Positions 17,331 through 25,989 of a DNA stretch of 64,000 nucleotides are shown one piece after another; position 1 is the stretch's first letter; the number at the start of each line of letters is the position of its first letter. Position numbers and translations under genes: made by a program. This stretch comes from Candidatus Kaistella beijingensis (GTDB lineage: Bacteria; Bacteroidota; Bacteroidia; Flavobacteriales; Weeksellaceae), in NCBI RefSeq assembly GCF_020084865.1, contig NZ_CP071953.1, forward strand, positions 186,001 to 250,000, in the 5' to 3' direction. Under the pieces are notes generated by a model that worked only from the letters and a program-made list of their open reading frames with translations, had not been told where the DNA came from and searched no databases.

Positions 17331-17466
17331 GTCGCACAACATGGGTTTCGCAAGATGCGGGGTTGAAAGCCTCGCCCGGAAGATTTTCGCAGGTTGAAGA
17401 TTTTTTCCACGCCCGAAGTTCATCGTTAGTTGTCCCGCACCTCGCGAAGCCCTTTCCCGTTGGCGG
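17331..17466 (+). repeat. attC-like site 8
   Basis: Left arm GTCGCACAAC is complementary to GTTGTGCGAC at the start of cassette 8. GGGTTTCGCAAGATGCGGGG pairs with CCCGCACCTCGCGAAGCCC. Short type without the poly-T central palindrome. The right core is G17459^TTGGCGG. Confidence 0.9.
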
Positions 17467-17505
17467 TCATTGTAAAGCGACACGATATAAATACGAATTG
17501 ACATT

Positions 17506-19332
17506 ATGGAAGAAAACCAAATAAAGACATTAACGGTAACTGAACTATTAGGAAAGAACTTTTTTATTCCTGAATATCAGCGAGGTTACAGGTGGACAAA
17601 AACAAATGTTTTACAATTACTCAATGATATTTGGGAATATAGACAAGAGCCAAACAACAGAAATACTTTTTACTGTTTACAACCAGTAGTAGTTAGACAA
17701 GCAGAATGGCAAGACATTAATGGAACAACCATAAAAGGTTATGAATTGATTGATGGTCAACAACGACTGACAACGCTTCATCGCATCCTTACTTATCTGA
17801 CTTTAGAATATCTGCAAAACAATTTAAAATCCGAAGGTTATTCTGAAAACCTTTATTCCATTTACTATAAAACGAGATTAGAATCTAAGACTTTCTTAGA
17901 AACCAACAATTCCGATAATACAAAGCCTGACTTGCATTATATGAGTGAGGCATACAAAACAATTAAAGAATGGTTTGAAGACGGAAGAAGAGGAATACCA
18001 AGACAAGTAAAAGACGAAATGTTGAAAATAATTTTGCCAAGTATTATTACAAACAACAAAGGAGAAAAGCAACATCCTGAATGGAGCGTTCAGGTAATTT
18101 GGTATGAAATCAAAGATACAACACAGAAAAGCGAAGAACTTTTTACACGCTTAAACAGAGGAAAAATACCGCTTACAAGTGCAGAACTGATAAAAGCAAA
18201 ATTTGTAAACTCTGACAGTTTCAATGGGATGTCAGATGATGATAAAATAAAAAGAAGAACACAGTTAGTTCAGATTTGGGATGAAATAGAAAACCAACTT
18301 AACAACCCTAAATTTTGGGCTTTTATTTCAAACGAAAGTTTAAGCAAATACAGCAACAAAATCGAGTATTTATTTGACATTGTCGCTAACAAAAAATCAA
18401 ACGAAAAAGACCCTTTGTTTAGTTTTATACATTTCTTTGATGACAAAGAAACGGCAAAATCACTTTGGGAAAAATGGATAAAAGTTGAAGAAATATATCG
18501 CTCTTTGGCGTATTGGTTTTCTAACAAAAATCTTTATCACAAAATTGGTTTTCTTATTGCCACAGGAACACAAATTGGAACTTTGATAAGTATTAAGAAC
18601 AACAATACAAAGAAAAATTTTGAAAATGAAATTAACGAGTTAATAGCAAATACTATTGATGAAGATTGGGAAGAATTGAGTTACGACAAACCAAACGAAC
18701 ACGGAAAAATTATAAACGTATTACTATTAACGAATATAGAAATCACAAGAACCAACAATAATAACAATGAGTTTTTCCCTTTTGAAATGTATAAAAGCAT
18801 TACAAAGAGTTTAGAGCACATTCACGCTCAAAACATAGAAGGAATAAATGAAAACAGAAGAGATGAATGGTTTAAATGGTTGCATTCACATAAAAACATA
18901 TTGCTAAACGTGTCTGACGAAAAAGAAAAAGCACAAAAATTAATTGATGAAGTCAATTCTATTGATGAGAAAACATACAAATACGAAGACTTCAAAAGAT
19001 TGAGCGAAAAAATATTATCTCTTATTCCTAACGACAACAAAAACGAAAACGAGTATTTGCACAAAATTCAGAATATGGCATTACTAGGACTTGAAGAAAA
19101 TATTTCATTAAGTAATTCCGTATTTGAGGTTAAACGAAGAAAAATAATTGAAATGGATAAAACAGGAGCATTTATTCCATTAGCAACAAAACGAGTTTTC
19201 TTAAAATATTATTCATCTGAAAATAATCAACGTTATTCTGTATGGACAGAAGAAGAACGAGACGCCTATTTGAAAGAAATACGCAATCGTGTTGAATTGT
19301 ATAAACCATTAATCATAGACACAAATGCGTAG
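17506..19332 (+). CDS. DUF262 protein, first of a pair (cassette 9)
   Basis: 608 residues. DUF262 (ParB/sulfiredoxin-like fold) motifs are clear: IPEYQRGYRW at residues 21-30 and IDGQQRLTTLHRI with D83-R87, the NTP-binding/hydrolysing signature known from GmrS, SspE and BrxU-type proteins. LFTRLNRGKIPLTSAELIKAKF near 210 is the following conserved helix segment. The C-terminal half is helical with no HNH (DUF1524) motif that I can see. It overlaps the next gene by 8 bp. The family is best known from anti-phage and modified-DNA restriction, so I infer a two-protein defence cassette. Confidence 0.8.
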   Translation: MEENQIKTLTVTELLGKNFFIPEYQRGYRWTKTNVLQLLNDIWEYRQEPNNRNTFYCLQPVVVRQAEWQDINGTTIKGYELIDGQQRLTTLHRILTYLTLEYLQNNLKSEGYSENLYSIYYKTRLESKTFLETNNSDNTKPDLHYMSEAYKTIKEWFEDGRRGIPRQVKDEMLKIILPSIITNNKGEKQHPEWSVQVIWYEIKDTTQKSEELFTRLNRGKIPLTSAELIKAKFVNSDSFNGMSDDDKIKRRTQLVQIWDEIENQLNNPKFWAFISNESLSKYSNKIEYLFDIVANKKSNEKDPLFSFIHFFDDKETAKSLWEKWIKVEEIYRSLAYWFSNKNLYHKIGFLIATGTQIGTLISIKNNNTKKNFENEINELIANTIDEDWEELSYDKPNEHGKIINVLLLTNIEITRTNNNNNEFFPFEMYKSITKSLEHIHAQNIEGINENRRDEWFKWLHSHKNILLNVSDEKEKAQKLIDEVNSIDEKTYKYEDFKRLSEKILSLIPNDNKNENEYLHKIQNMALLGLEENISLSNSVFEVKRRKIIEMDKTGAFIPLATKRVFLKYYSSENNQRYSVWTEEERDAYLKEIRNRVELYKPLIIDTNA

Positions 19333-21568
19333 TAATTATATTGAAATTTTGAGCAACAAAGTTGAAATTCCAATCATTCAACGAGATTACGCTCAAGGAA
19401 GAACAGACAGTAAAACCAACAAAATCCGTAAAGATTTCTTGGACGCATTGTTTGATTTTATTTCTCAAAAACTAACCGATAAGAACGCACAAATAGAGCT
19501 TGATTTTATATATGGTTTTAGCGAAGTAGAATCTGATAGCAAAACTACGTTTGTTCCAATTGATGGACAACAGAGATTGACAACGCTTTGGCTTTTGTAT
19601 TGGTTTGTTTCTGTGAAAGAAAATATTTCAGACATCGAAACACATTTCCTTTCCAATTTTTTATACGAAACACGACATAGCACAACAGAATTTTGCAGAA
19701 ATTTAATCCAGTTCAACCCTGAATTTTCACACGAAAAAATAAGCCAAGAAATTAAAAACCAGTCTTGGTATTTTGAAACTTGGGACTACGACCCAAGCAT
19801 TCAAGCAATGCTAATCGTTCTTGACGACATAGAATTGAGATATAAAAACTTCAACACAAATAATATTTGGAGTGCTATTGGAAATTCTTCTTGTCCTTTT
19901 TATTTCTACAAATTAGATATGGACAAAGTCGGTTTAACAGACGATTTGTATATCAAAATGAATTCACGAGGTAAACCGCTTACTGAATTTGAGTATTTCA
20001 AAGCAGGTTTTGCTGAAATAATTACAGATAGCAAACAAAGAAAAAGATTTGAGGAATCTATTGACGGAAAATGGATTGATACTGTTTGGCATATTATTCT
20101 TCATTCAGGCTCTTTATCTGACGAAGACGATATTGCTTTAACGGTTGACAATTCTTTTCTCAATTTATTCAACTTCATCACTTCAGTAATTTCTTTCAAA
20201 AACGACTTGAAAGGCCAAAATGAAAATCGGTATAAAAACACAGTTGTTTCAGCAGATTTATTAAAGGTCATATACAGCGAAACAGAAAATCAAAACTTCT
20301 TATTTGACACTTTAGATGGTATTTGTAAGCAAGAAGAAGAAAACCCAGTATTTTGGAACGACTTGTTTTATTACAACAAAGAAGAATTTGAAACAAGTAA
20401 AACAAGATTGTTTTTCACTCATAGAGAAACAAATCTTCTAAAACGTTGCTTATTCAACTTTGCAGATTTCAGAGGTTTTACATTCCCTGAGCAAATATTG
20501 TTATTGGCTTGTTTGACTCATTTAAAAACACCTAGTAAGACATTTAATGACCAAATCAGAATAGTAAGAAACTTGGTTGTGAATTCAGAAAATGAATTAC
20601 GTGATACTGTTTTAGGAAACAGCTTTGCAGAAGTTGAGGACTTTATTTCCAAAGTCGACTTACAAGTTCTCAAAACTTTCAAAACTGACCAGATAGAAGA
20701 AGAGAAATCTAAAAAGGCTTATATCAATCAAGCAACTTCCGATAAGGAATCACTTCAAAAACTTGAAGACAGTGACATACTAAGAGGTAGCATTTCATTG
20801 TTGCCATTAGATAACAATGTAAAAAATCGTGCAGACAAATTTTTGGAGATTTTTGACGAAACAGATTTTATTCAAAATTTTCAGGCAAAAATTAATCTAT
20901 TGTTGAGTTTTGGTGATTATACTCAAGATGACGGCTCATTAACAAACCTGATGACAGCAAAACATCGTAACATAAGAAGTTTTCTAACAACTCCAGGTTT
21001 TAATAAAACTCAATTCAAAACTAAAACACAGCCGACAATTTGGGCTTGCTTGGATTACTTTATCACGAACAACAGTGTTGCAATTTCTAAACCAATTGAA
21101 GACATACTTGCAACTTATACAACGAATCCGAAGGATTGGAAGTATTATTTTTTAAAGTATTCTTCATTCAGAGAAAACAGTAATCAAGGTAATTTTCATT
21201 GGCACAGCAATAGCGATTATTGCATTTGGAAAATGAAAGAAAGGCAGTTTAATGGTTACCATTGGGACACGTTTTTATACGAACTTTCCAAATCAAACAA
21301 TAAGTTAGAGTTTGAAAGCAATTACGGTTCTAAACTCATTTTTACTCACAATAGAAAGAAGATTTTAATTTCTTCAATTCCAGACGGCTTCCTATTTGAA
21401 AATGGAATGTCAGACCGAACACTAAACACTTTGTTAGACGAATTGGAGAACAATGGTATAATTGACAAGGACGGAAAATTTATAGTTGCTCAAAACACAG
21501 ACGGTTTAGACACAGAAGATAGACTTGAAAAAATTAAAAAGGCATTATACGAAATTTCCAACCCATAA
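19325..21568 (+). CDS. DUF262 protein, second of a pair (cassette 9)
   Basis: 747 residues, with a second, divergent DUF262 domain: IPIIQRDYAQGR at residues 15-26, PIDGQQRLTTLWLLYWF with D80-R84, and YIKMNSRGKPLTEFEYFKA near 220. The rest (about 500 residues) is of unknown fold, with a C-terminal region FHWHSNSDYCIWKMKERQF. The start overlaps the upstream stop by 8 bp, indicating translational coupling. Both partners keep the DGQQR motif, so both may hydrolyse nucleotide, unlike GmrSD, where only one subunit has DUF262. The cassette contains only this pair. Confidence 0.8.
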   Translation: MRSNYIEILSNKVEIPIIQRDYAQGRTDSKTNKIRKDFLDALFDFISQKLTDKNAQIELDFIYGFSEVESDSKTTFVPIDGQQRLTTLWLLYWFVSVKENISDIETHFLSNFLYETRHSTTEFCRNLIQFNPEFSHEKISQEIKNQSWYFETWDYDPSIQAMLIVLDDIELRYKNFNTNNIWSAIGNSSCPFYFYKLDMDKVGLTDDLYIKMNSRGKPLTEFEYFKAGFAEIITDSKQRKRFEESIDGKWIDTVWHIILHSGSLSDEDDIALTVDNSFLNLFNFITSVISFKNDLKGQNENRYKNTVVSADLLKVIYSETENQNFLFDTLDGICKQEEENPVFWNDLFYYNKEEFETSKTRLFFTHRETNLLKRCLFNFADFRGFTFPEQILLLACLTHLKTPSKTFNDQIRIVRNLVVNSENELRDTVLGNSFAEVEDFISKVDLQVLKTFKTDQIEEEKSKKAYINQATSDKESLQKLEDSDILRGSISLLPLDNNVKNRADKFLEIFDETDFIQNFQAKINLLLSFGDYTQDDGSLTNLMTAKHRNIRSFLTTPGFNKTQFKTKTQPTIWACLDYFITNNSVAISKPIEDILATYTTNPKDWKYYFLKYSSFRENSNQGNFHWHSNSDYCIWKMKERQFNGYHWDTFLYELSKSNNKLEFESNYGSKLIFTHNRKKILISSIPDGFLFENGMSDRTLNTLLDELENNGIIDKDGKFIVAQNTDGLDTEDRLEKIKKALYEISNP

Positions 21569-21618
21569 AAATGTAACGACAAAGTGAGAGGAGACATATA
21601 TCACCGAAAAAAACAACG

Positions 21619-21754
21619 AACCGCCAACACGGGTTTTGCGTCAGGCGGGGTGACGTGCAAGCTTGGAGCTTTGTGCTTCTAATGAACTTTAGTAATAAAT
21701 TGAAACTTTGTGCTCTGAAACCCGCCCGAACGCAAAGCCCCAAAACGTTATGCG
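21619..21754 (+). repeat. attC-like site 9
   Basis: Left arm AACCGCCAAC is complementary to GTTGGCGGT at the start of cassette 9. GGGTTTTGCGTCAGGCGGG pairs with CCCGCCCGAACGCAAAGCCC. Short type. The right core is G21747^TTATGCG. Confidence 0.9.
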
Positions 21755-21814
21755 ATATTTTATCCAAACATTCGTAGAAATTGAGGATTTTCAGTTTTTT
21801 TTAACTACCAAAAA

Positions 21815-22252
21815 ATGAAAAAAAATTCTAAACTTGAACCAAACTATAAATATAAAAATCTAGAAAATCTAGAAAAAGATTTTTGGGGTGAACCTAAATA
21901 TGAAAGTTATTTGGTGAAAACTTGCCATAAATTAAGAAAAAAAATAATTAATGAATTTTCTATTGAAGATTTGAGAATTATGATTGGACAAAATATTGGT
22001 CTAAAATATCTAATTCCAAGCGCAATAGAAATATTGAATCAAAATATTATAGCCGAAGGAGATTTTTATGAAGGAGATTTACTAAAATCTGTTTTGACTA
22101 GCGAAATTGATTATTGGAAAAACAATAAAGATAATTGGAATAAAATAATTGAAATAATTACTAAAAAAGAAGAACTATTAAAAAGTTTTGAAACTACAAA
22201 AGAAATTAGAATGGAGATTTTTGAATCAATTGAAAGATTTAAAAAACTCTAA
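21815..22252 (+). CDS. CdiI-type contact-dependent inhibition immunity protein (cassette 10)
   Basis: 145 residues. The sequence has the recognisable pattern of one CdiI immunity family: LENLEKDFWGEPKYESYLV, then TCHKLRKK, LRIMIGQNIGLKYLIP and EGDFYEGDLLKSVL. Such proteins bind and neutralise the toxin tip of a CdiA effector delivered by neighbouring cells. No cdiA or toxin gene is in this cassette, so it is an orphan immunity gene, which would protect against incoming toxin. Cytoplasmic. Recognition is by pattern only. Confidence 0.72.
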   Translation: MKKNSKLEPNYKYKNLENLEKDFWGEPKYESYLVKTCHKLRKKIINEFSIEDLRIMIGQNIGLKYLIPSAIEILNQNIIAEGDFYEGDLLKSVLTSEIDYWKNNKDNWNKIIEIITKKEELLKSFETTKEIRMEIFESIERFKKL

Positions 22253-22272
22253 ATATTTAAAATGAAATTAAT

Positions 22273-22527
22273 ATGAAACAGAGATTAATTGAAAGAATGA
22301 AAGATTGGACAGATGTAGATATTGCAATGCACGAGATTGCATTATGTTTAGAATTGATACCTGAAGATAATTTTCCAAAATACAAATCGATTTATTGGTC
22401 ACATAGTGACAAAAGCGAACTATTGTCAAATTTATTAAAGGATTTATCAAAAATTAGTTTTCTTAATATGAATGAAGATGATTATACTTTCAAAATAAAT
22501 CCAAATTTTGCGTTTGATAGTGAATAA
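22273..22527 (+). CDS. Small hypothetical protein (cassette 10)
   Basis: 84 residues, acidic, soluble (MKDWTDVDIAMHEIALCLEL, then SHSDKSELLSNLLKDLSKI). It starts 20 bp after the CdiI-type gene, so it is co-transcribed. Size and neighbour suggest another immunity-like protein, but no family is recognised. Confidence 0.55.
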   Translation: MKQRLIERMKDWTDVDIAMHEIALCLELIPEDNFPKYKSIYWSHSDKSELLSNLLKDLSKISFLNMNEDDYTFKINPNFAFDSE

Positions 22528-22540
22528 CATTAGAAAAAAC

Positions 22541-22741
22541 GTCGCATAACATCGGTTTCGCAAAAGCGGGGTTGAAGTTCCCTTGCGTTGAAGGTTTTCG
22601 CTTTTTTAGTCGCAAAAAACCATTTCGTTTTTTATTTTTTTGTAATTTTGAAAAAACGAAATGGTTTTTGCTGAGGTTGGTGTTTATAGAAAGCTTCGTC
22701 TTTCTTATCCCCGCCTTCGCGAAGCCGTTTCTCGTTATATG
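22541..22741 (+). repeat. attC-like site 10
   Basis: Left arm GTCGCATAAC is complementary to GTTATGCGA at the start of cassette 10. CGGTTTCGCAAAAGCGGGG pairs with CCCCGCCTTCGCGAAGCCG. The central stem AAAACCATTTCGTTTTTT pairs with AAAAAACGAAATGGTTTT around TTTTTTTGTAATTTTG. The right core is G22734^TTATATG. Related to site 4. Confidence 0.92.
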
Positions 22742-23186
22742 CTATGCCGCCAAAACTATCGCTAAATTTTACTGCACTTTTTTTCCAACGCTCATCAGCA
22801 CATTTGCAAAAAGCCGAAACTAAACCAAACGCTTATTTTGCAAAAGAGCTGTTTTTCCATAACCACACCAAGTAATTCAAATTTTAAATGCATTTTTTGT
22901 AGTTTTATCTGATTAGGACATTATTCTCGATTTATTTTTTGGTAAAGAAAAAAAACTTTGCTTAATTTTATTTTAACATGTTATAGGATAATCTATTGTA
23001 AGTAATTTTATATTTAAACTATTACCAAAATTCGGAATTGCGATACATTATTAACTACTTTTTTGCGTAAAAATGTATTTTGGACAAAATAAATTAATAT
23101 TTTTACAAAACGATTTTATAGAAATAAATTTCTAATAAAATTCAATATTTTTATAGTAAAATTCAGTTTTTTGAAATAAATAAAAA
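22742..23186. other. Non-coding leader of the 10-kb cassette 11
   Basis: About 445 bp with no gene. Very AT-rich in its second half. It begins with the cassette start GTTATATGCTATGCC. Probably holds the promoter for the TPR-AraC gene, but I cannot place one with confidence. Confidence 0.5.
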
Positions 23187-24794
23187 ATGATTAAAAAGGG
23201 TATTGTAATTTTTATTTTTTTATTCACTGCATCAGTTTTGTATGCTCAAAATAAATTTGATTTTGAAAAAGAATACGAAAGGGCTAGTCAATTAACGAGC
23301 AAAAACATAGACAGTGCAGAAACTGTTTTTAACTTAATTATACAAAACGCAAACGAAGGAAAAGAATTGGTATACGCAGCTAGGGCAAATAACATGATGG
23401 CATATCTATATCAATTAAGGTCAGACGAACATAAATGTCAGGAATTTGCCAATAAGTCTTATGAATTATCAGAAAAAATTAATTATAGTATTGGAAAGGC
23501 GGTATCGCTCAGAACTCTTGCACTACAATCTGCAAGATTAGGAATGAAAGATGATGCATTTCAAAAATTCAATCTTGCAATTGATGAACTAAATGATGAT
23601 AAAACACAGGAAGACTATAAAGTCCGAGGCAATATTTATGCAGCTTTTATGGGGTTGTATGAAAATGATTATGAACGACAGTCATATTATATAAAAAAAA
23701 CGATTGAAAATTATGAAAAGTTAGAAGATAAAAAAGTTAGAAACTCACTTTTATCAAATTTTTATTTAAGTGTGGCTACAAAATATACTAACAATCAAAA
23801 ATTTAGTTATTCGCAAACTATAGTTAGAAAAGCTATTTCCTTACTCCCTATTGACGATATTGAAAACCAAATTAACGTCTATTTTATTTCAGCTGCGAAT
23901 TATGAAGGTTTAAATAAACAAGACAGTGCTCTCTATTATTGTAAAATATCTTTGGATTTAGCAAAAAAATATGAATTTAAAGAACATGAATTTTTAATAA
24001 TAAAAAACCTCCCCAAATTATATGCTTCTTTAAAAGATTCAACTGGTATAAGTAATGTTTATTTAAAAAGAGATTCACTTTTAAGAGAAAAAGATTCAAT
24101 AAAAAAAATCGCAATTAATAATATTTTTGTAAATAAAGAAAAGAGTTTTAATACCGAAATTGAAAAACAAAAATCTCATTTCAATTTTGTTCTTTGGTTC
24201 GGGATTGTGATATCAATTTTATTAGGAATTTTAATTATTTATCATTTCCGTCAGCGAAAAAAATACCGTAAAATTGTTCAGCAAATATATGCTGAAAATC
24301 AACAACGACAAAAGAACTTAACAAAAGCAAAAGAAACCGGAGAAATAATAAAATCCCCTTCAATTTTGATTCCGAATAGAGGTTATAAACCAGAAGAAAA
24401 TAACGATGAATTCTATCATGAAAATCTAAATATTTCACCTGAAATAGAAGAGAAAATTATGAAACTTTTAGAAAAGTTCGAGCAGAAAAAAGGATTTAAC
24501 GAGAAAGGCATTTCGCTCTACAACTTGGCTAACAGCTTCAATGTAAATACAAAGTATCTTTCAGTTATCATTCGAAAAAATAAAGGTATTCCTTTTAATA
24601 ATTATATTACTCAATTGAGAATCAATTACATTGTAGATCAACTTTTGAACGAACCAAAATTTTCAAAATATAGGATTAGCCATTTGGCTGAAATTTCTGG
24701 CTTTTCTTCTCACAGTGCATTTTCTTCAGAATTTAAAAAACAAATGGGAAGGCACCCTTCAATTTTTATAAAAGAACTTAAATCTATTAAATAA
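23187..24794 (+). CDS. TPR-containing AraC-type transmembrane regulator (cassette 11)
   Basis: 535 residues. A signal/anchor segment (1-20, ending LYAQ) is followed by helical TPR-like repeats (about 40-300). One transmembrane helix, NFVLWFGIVISILLGILIIY (about 330-350), comes next, then a linker and a C-terminal AraC-type DNA-binding domain (about 430-530) with FNVNTKYLSVIIRKNKGIPFN and ISHLAEISGFSSHSAFSSEF. The layout (periplasmic TPR, membrane, cytoplasmic HTH) is common in flavobacteria and links an outside signal to transcription. It probably controls the surface-protein genes downstream. Confidence 0.85.
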   Translation: MIKKGIVIFIFLFTASVLYAQNKFDFEKEYERASQLTSKNIDSAETVFNLIIQNANEGKELVYAARANNMMAYLYQLRSDEHKCQEFANKSYELSEKINYSIGKAVSLRTLALQSARLGMKDDAFQKFNLAIDELNDDKTQEDYKVRGNIYAAFMGLYENDYERQSYYIKKTIENYEKLEDKKVRNSLLSNFYLSVATKYTNNQKFSYSQTIVRKAISLLPIDDIENQINVYFISAANYEGLNKQDSALYYCKISLDLAKKYEFKEHEFLIIKNLPKLYASLKDSTGISNVYLKRDSLLREKDSIKKIAINNIFVNKEKSFNTEIEKQKSHFNFVLWFGIVISILLGILIIYHFRQRKKYRKIVQQIYAENQQRQKNLTKAKETGEIIKSPSILIPNRGYKPEENNDEFYHENLNISPEIEEKIMKLLEKFEQKKGFNEKGISLYNLANSFNVNTKYLSVIIRKNKGIPFNNYITQLRINYIVDQLLNEPKFSKYRISHLAEISGFSSHSAFSSEFKKQMGRHPSIFIKELKSIK

Positions 24795-25190
24795 TAAGAA
24801 ATACAGAAGTGTTTTTGCACAAAGTTCTATATTTTTTGTTGCTTTCCAATTTTTGCAGTCACTATAAAAAAACAAATTCAAAGCCGAAAATCTATAAATA
24901 CTGCACATTTTTTATACATATTATTATATACATTTCACAGAATTTTTTAAAATACGTAGATATTATTAGCAATATTATCTCAAAAATTGTTTTTATTATA
25001 CTAAAATACCGAATTTTAATAGAAATATGAGTTATATAAATAATTGATTTATTGATATTTAAAGCTATAATTAATTCTTGTACTCTCCGGAACCCTCAAA
25101 TTCACTCATTTGGTATAATAGGCAATTATATTTGTGTTCTACGGAAAAGGAAGTTCTTCAAGAGCTTTTCTTTTCTGAATTAGGAACACA
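24795..25190. other. AT-rich intergenic region in cassette 11
   Basis: About 396 bp with no convincing gene; a 73-codon frame at 24809-25030 looks like chance. TATATTTG at 25127-25134 fits a -7 box 57 bp before the next gene; the nearest TTTG (25109) is only 14 nt upstream, shorter than usual. Confidence 0.5.
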
Positions 25191-25925
25191 ATGAATGACA
25201 ATTTAAAATTTAGCGTAAAAGTCAACACATCCAATAATTATTGGATGGCTTTTGTGTTGATTTTCTTTTTATTATTCATCAGCAGTTTCAGTTTTGCAAA
25301 TTCTAATAAGTCATTATCCAATAATAAAAATGCTACATTTCATGATAAGACATGGAATAATTCAGGGCCTCATTCAAAAGGAACACTTTTTATAGAAAAT
25401 CCCAATTTAATTACAGGTTGGGGAAATATTGTTATTTCAGATAAAGTCAACAAAACTGTTAAAAAAGAAAAAACACCTCAAAAGCAGATTTCAAATGAAG
25501 TGATATTTTTTAACGATTCTATTGTAATAAGGGGGTTAGAAAAGATATATGTAATTACCGATAAGAAAAGTATTGAGAAAAGGAAATCAACATTATCTGA
25601 AGAAAACAAAACATATGCAAGAAACAAGAAAGTTGGCGCTGAGAAACAAAAGAAAAAAATAGTTGAGGATCAAAAAACATTCAAAAAACAAACTTCGGAA
25701 TCGTCAGTTTTTTATAATGAAAATCAGAAACAAAATTCTATAGTAAATACAATCTCCATTTCTTATTATGGGCTAATTCATAAATCTTCTTACAGCAACG
25801 CAAGTGCTTATATATATTCAAACAATTTCCAGGAGATTCTTTTATTCAGGGAGCTCTCTTTTTTAAAAAATAAAAAAGGTAGGGCTCCCCCTTTTTTTCA
25901 TATAGATTTTCAATACGCTGCTTGA
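25191..25925 (+). CDS. Secreted or membrane-anchored Lys-rich hypothetical protein (cassette 11)
   Basis: 244 residues. A hydrophobic segment at about 19-37 (WMAFVLIFFLLFISSFSFA) acts as signal peptide or anchor. The mature part begins with an Asn/Lys-rich stretch and has a basic central region (KVGAEKQKKKIVEDQKTFKKQ). WNNSGPHSKGTLFIENPNLI is a readable beta-type module. No family recognised. It stands between the TPR-AraC regulator and the large surface protein, with a 64-bp gap to the latter, so probably belongs to the same surface locus. Confidence 0.6.
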   Translation: MNDNLKFSVKVNTSNNYWMAFVLIFFLLFISSFSFANSNKSLSNNKNATFHDKTWNNSGPHSKGTLFIENPNLITGWGNIVISDKVNKTVKKEKTPQKQISNEVIFFNDSIVIRGLEKIYVITDKKSIEKRKSTLSEENKTYARNKKVGAEKQKKKIVEDQKTFKKQTSESSVFYNENQKQNSIVNTISISYYGLIHKSSYSNASAYIYSNNFQEILLFRELSFLKNKKGRAPPFFHIDFQYAA

Positions 25926-25989
25926 TATACAATTACAATATAGATGATATTCGCAGCATTAAATTAATATTAACATAAATGAAATTTTA

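Noticed and set aside
16844..17366. Two short frames in cassette 8
   Set aside because: One begins inside the recombination site and both consist of repeat-derived residues; there is no family resemblance.
24809..25030. 73-codon frame after the TPR-AraC gene
   Set aside because: Low-complexity, AT-driven translation with no motif and no start context.
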